Assembly (NCBI GenBank): GCA_001465935.1
Contig: LNKV01000004.1
Span: 672,858-736,857 of the forward strand
Source: Clarireedia homoeocarpa
Lineage: Eukaryota > Ascomycota > Leotiomycetes > Helotiales > Rutstroemiaceae
Direction: 5' to 3'
DNA: 64,000 bases
Under the pieces are notes generated by a model, which had not been told where the DNA came from, searched no databases, and saw only the letters and a program-made list of their open reading frames with translations. A program made the translations under genes and the position numbers. The number at the start of each line of letters is the position of its first letter. The stretch's first letter is position 1. Of this stretch, positions 34,255 to 45,523 are shown one piece after another.

Positions 34255-35500
34255 ACAACGAAACTGAATAAAAACTATGAAATGCCATGTTCTGAACACT
34301 GCTTGATGGACATCAAGTGGCAAGATTCATTACTCTGTTCCCATCCTGTCGATCAATAATTGCCAAATCGAAAGTTTCCAGCGCACTCGAGAAATTAGGT
34401 ACGGCGAGAACCAGTCTGAGAAAAGCTCTCGCCAACCACGAGGTACTCAAGTTATGGGAGTCATCATCGACGCTGACGAAAGTCCCGGTCTCACACAGCC
34501 TGTCAGAGTGACATTCGGATTTCAAACTACGCCATCGTCCAACCATTGGAAGCCTCACTCTCGCTCTTATTGATAATTCGAATGTGCAGAATTCGACAAA
34601 AGCTTCGAGGCCGACTTGACCGCGTTGACCGAATATGCAGCCTCAGAAATGAAGCCAACAACTGCCGAGCCAGGCCAATTAGCTACCTCATAGTTGATGG
34701 CACAACCTTCACGGACGTGTTGCGATGTACTATCCATAAATTAGATATACAATCATCAGCTACGATGACATGATACATTGACAGGAACACTTGTCCGGTT
34801 CGCAGCGAAATATTTGGTTAAGATTCGATAAGTGGTGATGTGCCCTACCACTCTCAGCATAATTTTTTCGCAACCTCTTTATCGAACCATACCGGATACC
34901 TTTGAGCTTGACACGAAAGGATGTATTGCCTTTCTGAATCCAGACATCGGTGTTACAGTAAGGAGTTACGGGGCCAAAGCGAGGATATGGTGAGATAGAT
35001 GTGTTGACTCCACGCACCGAGGAGCCGTCTACCACAAAGTAACAAAAGGGTCTCACTTTGCTGCGGAGCGGGCCTGCGACGCGGAGCGGAGTGCGGGTAT
35101 TGCGGGAGCGGAGTGCGGGCATTGCGGGAGCGTTTGATACTGTAGGGCGGAATCCACAATTCAATTGCCGGATCCACCAAAGATACGAGGATTTCTGATT
35201 GTTGATTGCGGATGATATCAAAGCATTCTTTTTAATGTGAAACTCGCGAAATTCTTCCGAATTCTTTAGTCATGCATTCATTAAAACCTCTGTCCTGTCC
35301 TTTTCTTTTTGATACCTTGAGTCCTCGAGTCCTTGTCTGTAGCAAATCGAGACCTTCTCTGTTCCGCCCGTCGATCGTGACACCATACGGTACCTGACGA
35401 CATACGGTATCTGACGACACAATAGGAGGAAAAGCCCCATTGAACGACACGAGATCTGGTTCTTGAAGAAACTGGCCTTAGACAGCCAATTTCCTCCAAG
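34255..35500. other. 1.2-kb region without a supported gene
   Basis: Open frames of up to 153 codons on the minus strand (34760-35221) have no recognisable features. It carries a 22-bp tandem duplication at 35086-35129 and the promoter of the MFS gene at its right end. Confidence 0.45.
35086..35129. repeat. 22-bp tandem duplication
   Basis: Two head-to-tail copies of a G-rich unit beginning GCGGAGTGCGGG and ending TTGCGGGA; they differ at one base (T/C). It is embedded in a locally G-rich patch in otherwise AT-rich sequence. Confidence 0.8.
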
Positions 35501-37170
35501 ATGGCACTTGATCCTTCATCTTCATCTGACACAGATATAGTAGGTTATGAAAACGCAAATTTTGAGAAGCAGGAGTCCAGACCTGAGGGCGGCCGAAACA
35601 GCCTTGAACCAGTTCAGAGCAGGATCGAATATTTCAAGTCGAAACCAAGAGAATGTATTTTCATCGCCATTATTTGTATGGCCCAACTCATGACGCAGGC
35701 CGCGTTGGGTCAAGCAATTGCTCCATTGCATGTCATCGGGACGTATTTTGGTTTGGAGAATCCTGGTCAGCTCAGTGAGTTATCAAAACCTTTCCATCAG
35801 TAGGCGCATCGCTAATACCACTAGGTTGGTTTGCCGCAGCATACTCACTGACAGTGGGAACATTTATCCTCATTGCAGGTAGACTGGGCGATTTGTTTGG
35901 TCATAAAACACTATTCATCGCCGGCTTCTTCTGGTTCGGATTATGGTCCCTACTTGCTGGTTTCAGCGCGTACTCCACTCCGGTCTTCTTTGATATCTGT
36001 CGCGCTTTCCAGGGTATCGGACCAGCATTCCTACTACCAAATGCTCTTGCCATCCTAGCACGCATCTACGAGCCAGGACGAAAGAAAGAGATGGTCTTCA
36101 GTCTTTTTGGTGCCACTGCGCCAACTGGATTTACCCTCGGCGCGCTCTTTTCCTCCATATTCGCAAAGTTCGTCTGGTGGCCTTGGGGGTACTGGATTGG
36201 TGGGATGGTATGTATTCTTCTTGGTGTGGCCAGTATTCTGGTCATTCCAGCTACACCTCCTCCACAGTTCGACAATTCAGTTAGCATGTGGAAACGAGCC
36301 GATACGATGGGTGCATTCACTGGCGTTATTGGTCTAATTCTGATCAACTTCTCATGGAATCAAGGACCGGTCATAGGCTGGGATACCGTCTATGTCTATG
36401 TGATCCTTATTGTTGGTGCCTTATGTATCGCCCTTTTCTTCTTCATCGAATACCACGCACCGCACCCATTGGTACCCTTCGATGCTTTCAACTCTCGCAC
36501 TGCCTATACCCTAACCTGTATTGCTGGAGGCTGGGCAAGCTTTGGAATATGGGTGTTCTACCTTTGGCAGATTTGGGAGGAATTGAGAGATGTTACTCCG
36601 CTCCTGGGAGCCGCCATGATTTCACCCACCTCAATCAGCGGTCTTTGTGCGGCGTTGACGACAGGATTCATCCTGAACAAGGTCGGACCGAGTACGGTTA
36701 TGATGATGGCTATGACTGGATTCTTAGTTGGATCCATCTTGATGGCAACTGCTCCTATCGGCCAAACATATTGGGCGCAAACCTTTGTCGCAACGATTGT
36801 CACTCCATGGGGAATGTAAGGATAACTTTTCCTCGTTAAAAGTCATGTGCTAACACAATATAGGGATATGTCGTTCCCGGCCTCCACTATTCTCCTTAGT
36901 GACGCCATGCACAAAGATCATCAGGGACTTGCGGCTTCACTTGTCAATACTGTCATCAACTACTCGATCTCGATTGGCTTGGGAATTGCTGGTACCGTGG
37001 AAGTTCATGTCAACCATGGTGGCAAAGATGTGTTGAGGGGATATCGTGGAGCGCAGTACACAGGTATCGGCCTTGCTACTCTGGGGCTGGCCAGTTCCAT
37101 TCTGTTTTCATTATCAGAGAGAGCGCATAGAGCGAAGGAGAGAAAGAAGGCAAGGGAGGATGTTGTTTGA
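35501..37170 (+). CDS. MFS transporter, DHA2-like (Atr1/Amf1-type)
   Basis: Three exons (35501-35774, 35825-36815, 36864-37170) give 523 residues with about 14 hydrophobic segments. A hydrophilic N-terminus of about 45 residues precedes the first helix. The loop 2-3 motif GRLGDLFGHK, the FDICRAFQGIGPAFLLPNA helix, and ATPPPQFDN and WNQGPVIGW segments match the DHA2 drug:proton antiporter group, specifically the fungal clade near Atr1 and the ammonium transporter Amf1. The substrate cannot be told. Splice junctions have GTGAGT and GTAAGG donors. The same-strand neighbour 700 bp downstream is a Zn2Cys6 regulator, possibly controlling it. Confidence 0.9.
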
Positions 37171-37875
37171 TTGATGTTTTTTTTTTGTTTCGCAAAACGA
37201 GCGAGATGTATACCCTAGAAGTTTGACTTTCTTGTGCTTCAGCATCAGCAGGCTGCATGACGGAGTTAGATATAGAGATGATGATGAGTTAATGTCGAAA
37301 GAATAAAGGTGCGATGAACTTTGCCGAGTATAAGTCATCAGCTGGAGACTTTGTACTTTGGTGATCACAAAAATCAAGACCAAGGAATAAAATCATACAT
37401 GTAATCTTAATAAGCTACCTGAGCGCGCCGTGTACTAAAAAAAAGCCATATACGGAGCCCGCTTAAAGTCGAGAATATTTCCAAAAGAAGTAATTAGTAC
37501 TGCATTTTGTACTCAAGATATATAAAATTTCGCCCTTTGAAAGCTTGATTCATCCTCGTCATTTTGATGTACTTTTTATTAAAACTGCACAGTTATTACC
37601 AAAGTTGATGAAAAATTAAGAATCGTAGGTAGGTAAAAGTAGCATAGAATCAGAGTTTTGGTGTACCATGACTAAACTCAGCCGCGTGGTAAGATTACGT
37701 TAACGTTGCTCATCTGGGCTAAGGAACTCCGGTCGTAGTTTCTATGAACATCCGTCCCCACGTCATGATGGGCATCTACTCCGTAAGGTTACAGGACAAG
37801 ATCAATTCTACTAAGCGGCTCGAGCATAAGACAGTGTCGCCTCGGTCTTCATGAAATATCGCTGGGAGTGCAAGA
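37171..37875. other. Intergenic region between MFS transporter and regulator genes
   Basis: It contains the transporter 3' UTR and the regulator promoter. A TATAAAA occurs at 37521-37527. No gene is seen. Confidence 0.45.
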
Positions 37876-39585
37876 ATGGCATCCAATACTGCAACATACG
37901 AAGCGCCGGACCGCCAGATCCAGGGTCGTCAACGGGCGCGCAAAGCTTGCATTCCTTGCCGGCAGCGAAAGAGGAAGTGTAATGTGGAATTTCCGTGCTC
38001 AATGTGCGCTCGTTATGGTTATGAATGTCGATACTCGGGGGATCGGAAAGTCTCAACCTCTACTACTCTCCGTACACCAGTACCAAGCCCCACGAATATG
38101 ACTGAGGGTGTTATTCTCCCCTATGCGACAAGACGGCAGAAGACGACCATTGACACCCCATCTTCTACATCACTGCACTCCCTCGCTGATCAAGGGATTC
38201 TTGACCCGTTGAAATCCAGGTACATGAGTCAGCATTCAGCTGTCGCATTCCCTAGAAGTCTTGGTGTGGAGTTTCAGTCTGCGAATCCACCCCCTCTACA
38301 CTCTTTCGCATGGAACTGTGGAATCAGGCCAGAAGCAGCACCTGCGGCTCATACGGATTTGTCTAACCTCGTATCGCGAGAAGATTTCGATCGATACTCG
38401 GGTATCTATTATCGCATTGTGCATGGCCCATTCGGTTTCCTCGATTGGCCATATTTCATGCAGCGATCGGAAGAGTATTGGAACAATCCTGGTAAAGACT
38501 TAGTCTTCGGTGCTCTTATGGGAGGGGTCGTAGCGCTTGGCTCATTCTTTGCCTTTCGAGACGGCCACCCACGTGAGCTGGAAATTGTCCAGCATGTCAA
38601 AACTGTACTAGAAGACCCAACATTCAGTCGCCGTCCTTCCATTGACCAAATCAATGCGTGGGCTGTCAGGACCCTGTACCTACGGCTATCCACTAGACCT
38701 CATGTAGCGTGGCTCGCAAGCTGTATAGCGTTGCATCTAGCGGAGGCTACCGGACTACACCAAGAGGTCCATTCCGTCCTTCTTACTACAGATGCTGAAG
38801 CTCAAACTAAGCGAATGGACGAAGCAGAGATAGAACGAGCGAGAAGAACATTTTGGATGACTTGGTCAATCCACACAGTCATATCCTACGAATATGGAAG
38901 AAGTGCAGTTATTCTCAACAGCATAACCTGCAAGCAGCCTATCAAGAACAGTCAGGATGATTTTACCGCCTTACATATTCAAGTGGCTCAGTTGATACCC
39001 CGAGACAACATGATAGTTAGCTCCACCGCCCACAAAGAGGAACTAGCAGCAGGCCTAGAGAAACTATCGCAAATACCAGACGACCATCCATTTATTTCAA
39101 TGTCCAAAGCTGACGTGTGCTTTTGTTTCTACAGAAGACTACGACTCTTGAGACAGGGACTTGAGAAGGAGGAAATCAATGCTATTATCAGCATGGGAAA
39201 CAGAGCCGTCGAAGCAGCTAATACATTCGCACTCGCTCACCATCCATGGTTCAACATTCTAAGTACAACATTCCAATATGTATGCGTGCTCCTAGCCATA
39301 GATACCAGTGAAAGCTTATCGCATGTATCGTGGGTCTTGAACATCTTTGAGAACATCGTTCGAATTGTAAATACTCATCTGGCAAATGAGGCTTTAGACA
39401 TGGCGAAAGTCTTGCTAAGAGACTCAATGGCGAAGAAGCGGCGTGAGCTCGGCCTTCTAGAGATTGCCGATGGAGTCAATGGTGTGGTAGAGCAGGAAGT
39501 TACTATCAACTGGGACGCGCTGCTCGACCCTAATTTTCCAGACACGCTGATGAGTGAAGATTTCTCTCTCTATCAGAGTCCATAA
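37876..39585 (+). CDS. Zn(II)2Cys6 transcription factor with fungal-specific TF domain
   Basis: A single exon encoding 569 residues. The zinc cluster near the N-terminus (about 25-51) reads CIPCRQRKRKC then CSMCARYGYEC, giving the canonical six cysteines with C-x2-C-x6-C and C-x2-C-x6-C halves. After a Ser/Thr-rich linker, the fungal transcription-factor homology domain spans about 150-400, with the recognisable AWLASCIALHLAEATGLHQE and ARRTFWMTWSIHTVIS segments. It should bind DNA in the nucleus; the target is unknown. The proximity and shared orientation with the MFS gene suggest local regulation, which is inference. Confidence 0.92.
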   Translation: MASNTATYEAPDRQIQGRQRARKACIPCRQRKRKCNVEFPCSMCARYGYECRYSGDRKVSTSTTLRTPVPSPTNMTEGVILPYATRRQKTTIDTPSSTSLHSLADQGILDPLKSRYMSQHSAVAFPRSLGVEFQSANPPPLHSFAWNCGIRPEAAPAAHTDLSNLVSREDFDRYSGIYYRIVHGPFGFLDWPYFMQRSEEYWNNPGKDLVFGALMGGVVALGSFFAFRDGHPRELEIVQHVKTVLEDPTFSRRPSIDQINAWAVRTLYLRLSTRPHVAWLASCIALHLAEATGLHQEVHSVLLTTDAEAQTKRMDEAEIERARRTFWMTWSIHTVISYEYGRSAVILNSITCKQPIKNSQDDFTALHIQVAQLIPRDNMIVSSTAHKEELAAGLEKLSQIPDDHPFISMSKADVCFCFYRRLRLLRQGLEKEEINAIISMGNRAVEAANTFALAHHPWFNILSTTFQYVCVLLAIDTSESLSHVSWVLNIFENIVRIVNTHLANEALDMAKVLLRDSMAKKRRELGLLEIADGVNGVVEQEVTINWDALLDPNFPDTLMSEDFSLYQSP

Positions 39586-40299
39586 GCTGCTCATATATGG
39601 CAGAGCAGACTTTGTGGCTGTATTGCAGAACAAGGGATCGCTTTAATTGTTGGATGATCTTAAATTCGCTCCACCTGCTAAGCATCAAACACTTGATGTT
39701 GAGGTGCAATGCTTGTTCTAGAAGCTAGATCGGCTATGTGTGTAATGTGTGGAGAAGCTCTACGCCGCAAGAGTTGTAATCTGTTTGCATTCAAAGCACA
39801 TGCTTCTCCTGACGGCACTACAGGTATATTGTCAGTGTCACACTTCTCAGTCGAACCCGAACTTTTGTCGTGGAATACCTATTAAACTGGTATAGGTGCT
39901 CCCGCGTATTGTTCTCCGATTTCTCAGGTCGGAATAGTTCCGTTCAATCTAGATCATCTCAGTTCTGGGTTCTATAATTTGACCACATCGAATAGACAAA
40001 CCAAATATTCCAAGATTCTATATACTTTCCATTCTTGCTGACCTAACCACCAAATCCATAATACTATCAAACGACCTTCGCTACCCTCGTCCCTTGAGCC
40101 CCCTTAAATATAAAAGAACCCCGAAAGACTCTCCCAACACCCCAGATCGTTCTTCTACTATCGAAGGCCTCTTCAGAATGCCAACCAAAAAACGCTCTTC
40201 ACATGCAGAGTGGGTTCATGAGAGTAGCAGCGGTGAAATAGTCTCTTTATGAGCCCATCTACCAGCTTACAATCTTATAGTCTACCATCATTCTAGATC
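39586..40299. other. Intergenic region
   Basis: No protein-like frame. An ATG at 40179 opens a 25-codon frame which might be a first exon of the following uncertain gene, but its only donor (GTCTCT) is weak. A TATAAAA-like sequence lies near 40109. Confidence 0.4.
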
Positions 40300-40719
40300 A
40301 TGCTAACGCGGAGCAGCTCATCCCGGATCGGCGTCTATTCGATATTGAGGAAACAAGAATTGAAAGTTGGCGGCGCAGTGGTACTAGAAATGGGTATGGT
40401 TCTTATCGACGACGACATAGTGACTCGGCAGAACGACTTTCTGAAGCTTGTCATCGAAGCGGTCAGAAGAAACACGAATATTACCCCCGATGAATTGGTA
40501 AAGGAGATCGATATAAGCTCTGGCGGTCCAGGGACACGTTATGTGAATCACTCAGATGATGAGGAAGAGAGTCTCGACGGGATCGATGATAAGATGATTG
40601 AAGAGGTAGATGTCGAGGAGCTGTATCTTGAAAAGTCAAATGATGAGAAAATAGAAGATAGAGACGATCCTACCCTGCGAAGTGCTGCCCTAGTAAGCAC
40701 AAGAGTCCGGATTGATTAA
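40300..40719 (+). CDS. Small acidic hypothetical protein
   Basis: A 139-codon frame whose C-terminal half is acidic (DDEEESLDGIDDKMIEEVDVEELYLEK). A middle segment (QNDFLKLVIEAVRRNTN) could be helical. No family is recognised. Another frame over the first 180 bases is equally protein-like, so the true exon structure is uncertain. Confidence 0.28.
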   Translation: MLTRSSSSRIGVYSILRKQELKVGGAVVLEMGMVLIDDDIVTRQNDFLKLVIEAVRRNTNITPDELVKEIDISSGGPGTRYVNHSDDEEESLDGIDDKMIEEVDVEELYLEKSNDEKIEDRDDPTLRSAALVSTRVRID

Positions 40720-41255
40720 GGGCTAATGCTGATACGAGTACGCGTCGTGAGGAGCTTTTGAATGTACAAAGGGCGACTGCGTCGTGATAGGGAGCTGCGT
40801 GTGCGCTTTGCAGCATGCATCTGCTGATGCGGATGAAGTCTTTTGTTTGTTAGGCAATTAGGCGGAGTGGGGTGAAATGCTTTCGATATCACGGCAAGTG
40901 CATTGAAGCAGTGTGGAGCAGGAACGGGGGGGCTGCTGGAGGCAATGTGAAATCATATAATCTACGAATCCGAATGACCAGTGGCGAGCACGAGCAACGG
41001 AACTCATGCAAAGAAGTTGAAGAAACTCGTCCAATACTTTATTCACAGGTAAGTATCAAACCCACATTATAATGTTATTATGGTGATTGTGTTTATTCGC
41101 AATTTTTATGCCGTATCAAGTATCGTTATAGTACGTACTCCCCCATTCGCGCTCTCGTTCAGATATACAAGAGTTGGCTGAATACTACTGAGGTTTCCAA
41201 AACTATTTCCATATCCAAGCCGGTTCTACCGCCAATCCCTACAGTATTCCAACAT
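40720..41255. other. Intergenic region, nothing recognised
   Basis: It lies before the convergent minus-strand gene. Short frames only. Confidence 0.45.
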
Positions 41256-42776
41256 TTATGCAATGAAAAATTGTTCCTCGTCCCCACCTAGGATCCCCAA
41301 ATCTGACCCCGACACATCACTACCATTTAGATCGAGATTTTCCAAATCAAGTACCATTGGAGAACTGTGGCTCTGCTGAAAGCCTCCATTCCAAGAGTGT
41401 TCCCAGTTGGTAGGTGACATGACTGCAGCAGGAGATACCGTGCCAGAGCCGTCCTTGCCGAACATCGGAGTGTCCTCGGAACCGGGAACGGCACGGTGGG
41501 TTTTGGCTCTTAGATTAGTTTCATAATCCATCCCCATCAAATCGCTGTCTATGAAGAGCTTGGGCTCTTGAGAAGTAGTCAGCCACTCCTGTTTGTACTT
41601 CTTGATGATTTTGGCAACGACGTATGTACGGTCTTGGATCAGCTTGTGCAAAATCCACGTGTACTTGTGGCTGACGTTTAAGTTTTGTTCAGGGACTGGA
41701 TAATACATTTCGTTGAAGGGACCAGTCATGTGTTCGAGCATGGTGTGAAAGAAGACGTCACTCATATAGTCGACACCCAAGCCCCAATCAGCCCACGATT
41801 TTCGAGGAGGTACTTGTCTGATTGAGCGAACGTGCTCAACGAGATTGATACCCTTATATTCAGCGTCGAGGTCCTTCAAGAACTCCTCGTGCACGAGGCG
41901 CTCGCTCATTGAGCCTATTTTGCAGATTTCTTCCTCTGCCTGTACTACCAGTGCACGAATGTGCTTGTCGATTTCAGAACGCTTGAGGCCGAAACAGTTC
42001 CACCCATTTGCATTGTCATGTTGTTCAAGGATAGCAAATGCTAGGTCTGAAGATACATGATGATGAAAGATACGCATGATGACTCTGACTGGTTTTGAAG
42101 GATATCTATATTGCCAGGCTTAATAAATTTACGGTGAGAAAGTGGTAAGGGTACTTACACTCGTCTGAACCGGGCTTCTACTCGTTCTCGAACATCCTTC
42201 CGCTTCTCTCTGTTCCAGCCATTCTTGTATGTCTTGAATTGTACGCCAATTTGAATAACGCAGTGGTTATTCTTCGAAGAGACCGTGATTACCATAACGT
42301 CTAAGAGATCTACGAAGTAAATCTCATGCGTAATGGTTCGCATGACGTCAACCACAAAGCTCTCATGCTCAATTGTCTGTATATTGGAGAGTTGGTTAGT
42401 ACTTGAGCTGATGAGACAGTTGCAGAGAGAAAGATGTAGTTACCTTGTTTGGCAATATATTCCTGACAACAATCTTAGAATCGCCGTCGTAGGCCGTGAG
42501 CAGTGGATACTGTTGGGGGCAATGAACAAGTCTACCATCCATCTCAATCACCGCAGTCTGGCGTTCATCGTTTACCATTCTTCCATCAAATAATCGCTTC
42601 TCAGGATTCAATATCGGCATTTCATCAGTCTCTGTATCTTCGCCGTCTCCAAACTCCAGATCGATAGACATATCGTCCACCGTGGCAGGCGTCTTTTCGT
42701 TGCCAATGAAGTTATGCGAAACGGCATCCAACGCCGGGTTTGGACGCGCAGATTTCGGGGTAAAAGTCTCAGCCAT
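41256..42776 (-). CDS. Conserved-looking protein of unknown function
   Basis: Three exons (42776-42444, 42376-42159, 42105-41256) give 466 residues, all joins in frame with GTAACT and GTAAGT donors. The N-terminus is polar and acidic (DLEFGDGEDTETDE). The middle (about 100-185) is rich in beta-type hydrophobics: FVVDVMRTITHEIYFVDLL, VMVITVSSKNNHCVIQIGV, FKTYKNGWNREKRKDV. This pattern recalls a lipid-binding VASt/StART-like domain but I cannot confirm it. A helical region follows, and the C-terminus is Ser/Asp-rich (NGSDVSGSDLGILGGDEE). No signal or membrane segment. Function unknown. Confidence 0.7.
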
Positions 42777-43169
42777 TTCGGCGCCCTCGACCTTCTACCC
42801 TTCTGCTGCTATTTTTGGTTTTCTTTTCGATACTCTGATATGGTCGTACTGAATGAAGGGAGTAGGTTAGTTGGGGGGATAAGGATTCAATGACCGACGA
42901 CGACAATAGAGATATTTTAGTAATGCCATATCTTCTAGACCAGCCGGCCAGTCTAGATAAGAATTCGAATTCATGGTTCGTTCTAATGTCTTTTGGCTTA
43001 AGTTCTGAACTTCTGGTTCTTTGGGTCGAGTTCGCGCCGCGGAAAGGAAACATGAGGCTAAACGGGAAAGAGCAGACTGAGCAATAGATTTCGAGCATTC
43101 TTGAGTACTTCCTGGGAAAGTTTCTTCAAGCAGTCTAGTGGAAATGGTCAAATGACGAAGTAATTCAAT

Positions 43170-43171
<2 letters not shown>
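42777..43171. other. Promoter side of the unknown gene, boundary of the repeat-rich block
   Basis: It should include the promoter of the minus-strand gene ending here. From the T-tract onward the sequence is dominated by mobile-element remnants. Confidence 0.4.

Positions 43172-43200
<29 letters not shown>
43172..43200. repeat. 29-base poly-T tract
   Basis: An uninterrupted run of 29 T followed by GGGG. It marks the left edge of the mobile-element block. It may be a fossil poly(A) tail of something retroposed on the minus strand, or simple slippage; its exact length may be affected by sequencing. Confidence 0.9.
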
Positions 43201-43769
43201 GGGGTGCATTTGCATGATACAGATTCTCTAAATTCCCATAAAGACTCAAGGGTTTTCCACCTTGTAATCTCTTACTGTGCTATCAGTGCTTTGTAGAATA
43301 ACTTACATGGACACAAAAAGGAGCAGGTTCACTAGAACAGACAATTTGGCTATGAGTTGTTCTTGTATAAGTAAAACTTGCCTCGCGATTGAACGGTTAG
43401 GAGGCTACGACTGTCAGAAGACTACAGTAGACTTTTTTAAACTTTTCTGGCACCGCCACAACCTTTGTCTAGCTGCGGCTCGGTGTTTCATGGTTATCTG
43501 AAGTCGAATTGTGACGTAATAAGCACTGCTCAAGTATCTGATACTCCAGATCAACGTCTGTCAGGCTGTTAGCGAATAGAAACACGAGTGCAGTATCACT
43601 ACGACTCCCATACGACTGATGTTTTCGGTCCCTTTCCAATACTCGCCGAACTTCGCCATATCTATCTGTGTGCCAATTTCATTCGACTTCATTATGAAAG
43701 TATTTTTGGTACTGGGCTTGTGGTTGGGAAGCTGAGATCCAACCAGTCCTCCGTTGGCCTAGTGTCATA

Positions 43770-44057
43770 TCATCCTCTGTGGTTCAGACATAACAAGCTG
43801 ACGACATTATTGAAGCTTTTAAACGCTAAAAAATTTGCTGTATCTGAGATAATTTCAGAGAATACAACCGTTACAGCACCGCAGCTTCTTCTGGAGCATG
43901 AATAAGTGGTGTCTTTCGATTTGCACGGTGGAAATGATCCGATAAAGTCCATCCCTAAGTAATCCATTGGTGAGGACACTGAGACTTTCGTGAGCGTTTG
44001 CGATCTCGTCGCGAACCTATATTTCGTATACTTCAAATATCCCAAGCAATAATCCAT
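43770..44057 (-). pseudogene. Gypsy-type retrotransposon integrase remnant
   Basis: A minus-strand frame contains the junction SSPMDYLGMDFIGSFPPCKS, which matches the start of the integrase catalytic core in fungal Ty3/gypsy pol (consensus MDFIGP). The preceding FATRSQTLTKVS fits the zinc-finger to core linker. The frame then degenerates and stops, with no acidic triad or reverse transcriptase visible. It is a fragment, not a working element. Confidence 0.55.
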
Positions 44058-44251
44058 AGTGTCTTTTGCTATCTGCGACTAGTATACCTGGCAAAGCTTT
44101 CAGTTCCGCTGTTGGAATTGTCCATGTCCATGACCTTGTTACTATGGCTATGGACGGTGTTTATGCCAAAGACAAAATTTCCGACTATCTTATTGGGGTA
44201 TTTATTATAGCAAAGAAGGTTGGTGTAATCTCTCTGTCGGTTCAGTGTTTT

Positions 44252-44440
44252 CACTAGACTACAGGAAAGATATTACGGGATACTGAACTACGGAAGAAGG
44301 GACTACAGGACATAGGATACTCGCTGTAGTATAGCAATTAGTACGGGAGAGAAAAGCTATATAGTCCAACTCTCCCTCCCACTTAGTTTAGGGATATTCA
44401 ACCCGATTCAACTAGCATTACTTGGTCCATATACGTGACT
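44252..44440 (+). repeat. Diverged LTR-like segment (copy A)
   Basis: It shares with the LTR at 47809-48118 a sequence of GACTACAGG- and ACTACGG-type motifs, then GACATAGGAT, then a TATATAG box preceded by GAGA, in the same order. It is much decayed after the TATA box and no element ends can be defined. Confidence 0.45.
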
Positions 44441-44765
44441 AAGTGCGGTGCTACGAATCGGACCAACACTCTCCATGGGAAGGAGCTTTATTTCAGGTGC
44501 CATTCGTCAGGAATATGAAGATTCGAACTTCTGCGCAGCACCTTGGCTACGCATTTATGGGTCCTGACAGCAAAGTCCTTACCTTAGGTGGACGTATTCT
44601 CCACGGGTCGAGCGATGTCGATATTGAACACTCTGAACTCACAGAAGACACTCTCCAGGACCATCCTCGCTATACTACTTAGCTTCGGGACGTCCTATAT
44701 GCCGGAAAGCTGTACCATCCATTGCTGGTGAAGGAAATGCCGCCCAGGCCAAATACCCTGAAAAG

Positions 44766-45523
44766 ATGGCCGAGCGCTCGTTGCAAATGTTCTTCGGTCT
44801 GAAAAAGACCCATACTCCGCTGCATCACTCCTGGGCTCGCGCTCCCTACAATGCCAAGGATCGCCACGCGGCTGAACTCGCGAAGCTCCCCGACACTGAT
44901 GATGAAGACGATGGCAAAGATGACGGTACCGTCATTACCCTCTCAAAGCTCACACCAAGAGAAGCCGTCGCCAAGCTTCCCACGTTCAGATGTCGTCACA
45001 GAACATCGCATCCCGTAAGTTCACTTTGGAAATATTTTATATCGTTGGCGTTCTAACATACATTATAGCATCCGCACGCAAAGCCGGTAGTATTGTCCCC
45101 CTTATCCTGCCTAAGAAGCGAAAGCACACATATGTGGATGATGAGGATGACATTGAAGATTATGAGGCTCCGCAGTTTGCCCCACCACCTACCATATCAC
45201 GATCTTTAAAGGCACCAACTGTAAGCCCTCTCACCAGCCCTCCCAAGTCCCCTCCACACTCGGAGCAAGGCGATGATTCCCCTGTCAGAGAGGACACCGC
45301 AGTCAACTCCCATTCACAAGAGGATATAGACAACATGGTACTCTTCTCGGAACTCGAGGAAGTTAGGGAGGTTCGTGACAATCAAAAAGGCAGGCAAAAG
45401 GGAGTAACCACTAAGAAATACAACCGCATGTTTGAAAACTTGGTTAGGAAGGGACTGGTCACGCAGAATCAGAGTGGTACGCCAAGATTAGGGACCACAG
45501 CGAAGAAGACATTAAAGCTTTGA
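44766..45523 (+). CDS. Uncertain spliced reading frame inside the mobile-element block
   Basis: Two plus-strand frames meet near 44990. The first (from 44766) reads MAERSLQMFFGLKKTHTPL and an acidic DTDDEDDGKDDG. The second (from an ATG at 44990) runs MSSQNIAS to a GTAAGT donor at 45015, skips a 54-bp intron with a TTCTAAC branch site and TATAG acceptor (45015-45068), and continues PSARKAGSIVPLILPKKRKH into an acidic, Ser/Pro-rich stretch. It ends inside the copia pol remnant at 45523. A nuclear, disordered protein is possible. Neither part has a recognised domain; it may be a captured gene piece or a degenerate transposon product. Confidence 0.3.

Noticed and set aside
34760..35221. 153-codon minus-strand frame
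   Set aside because: Spans a tandem duplication, no conserved-looking motif; kept only as a note in the region entry.
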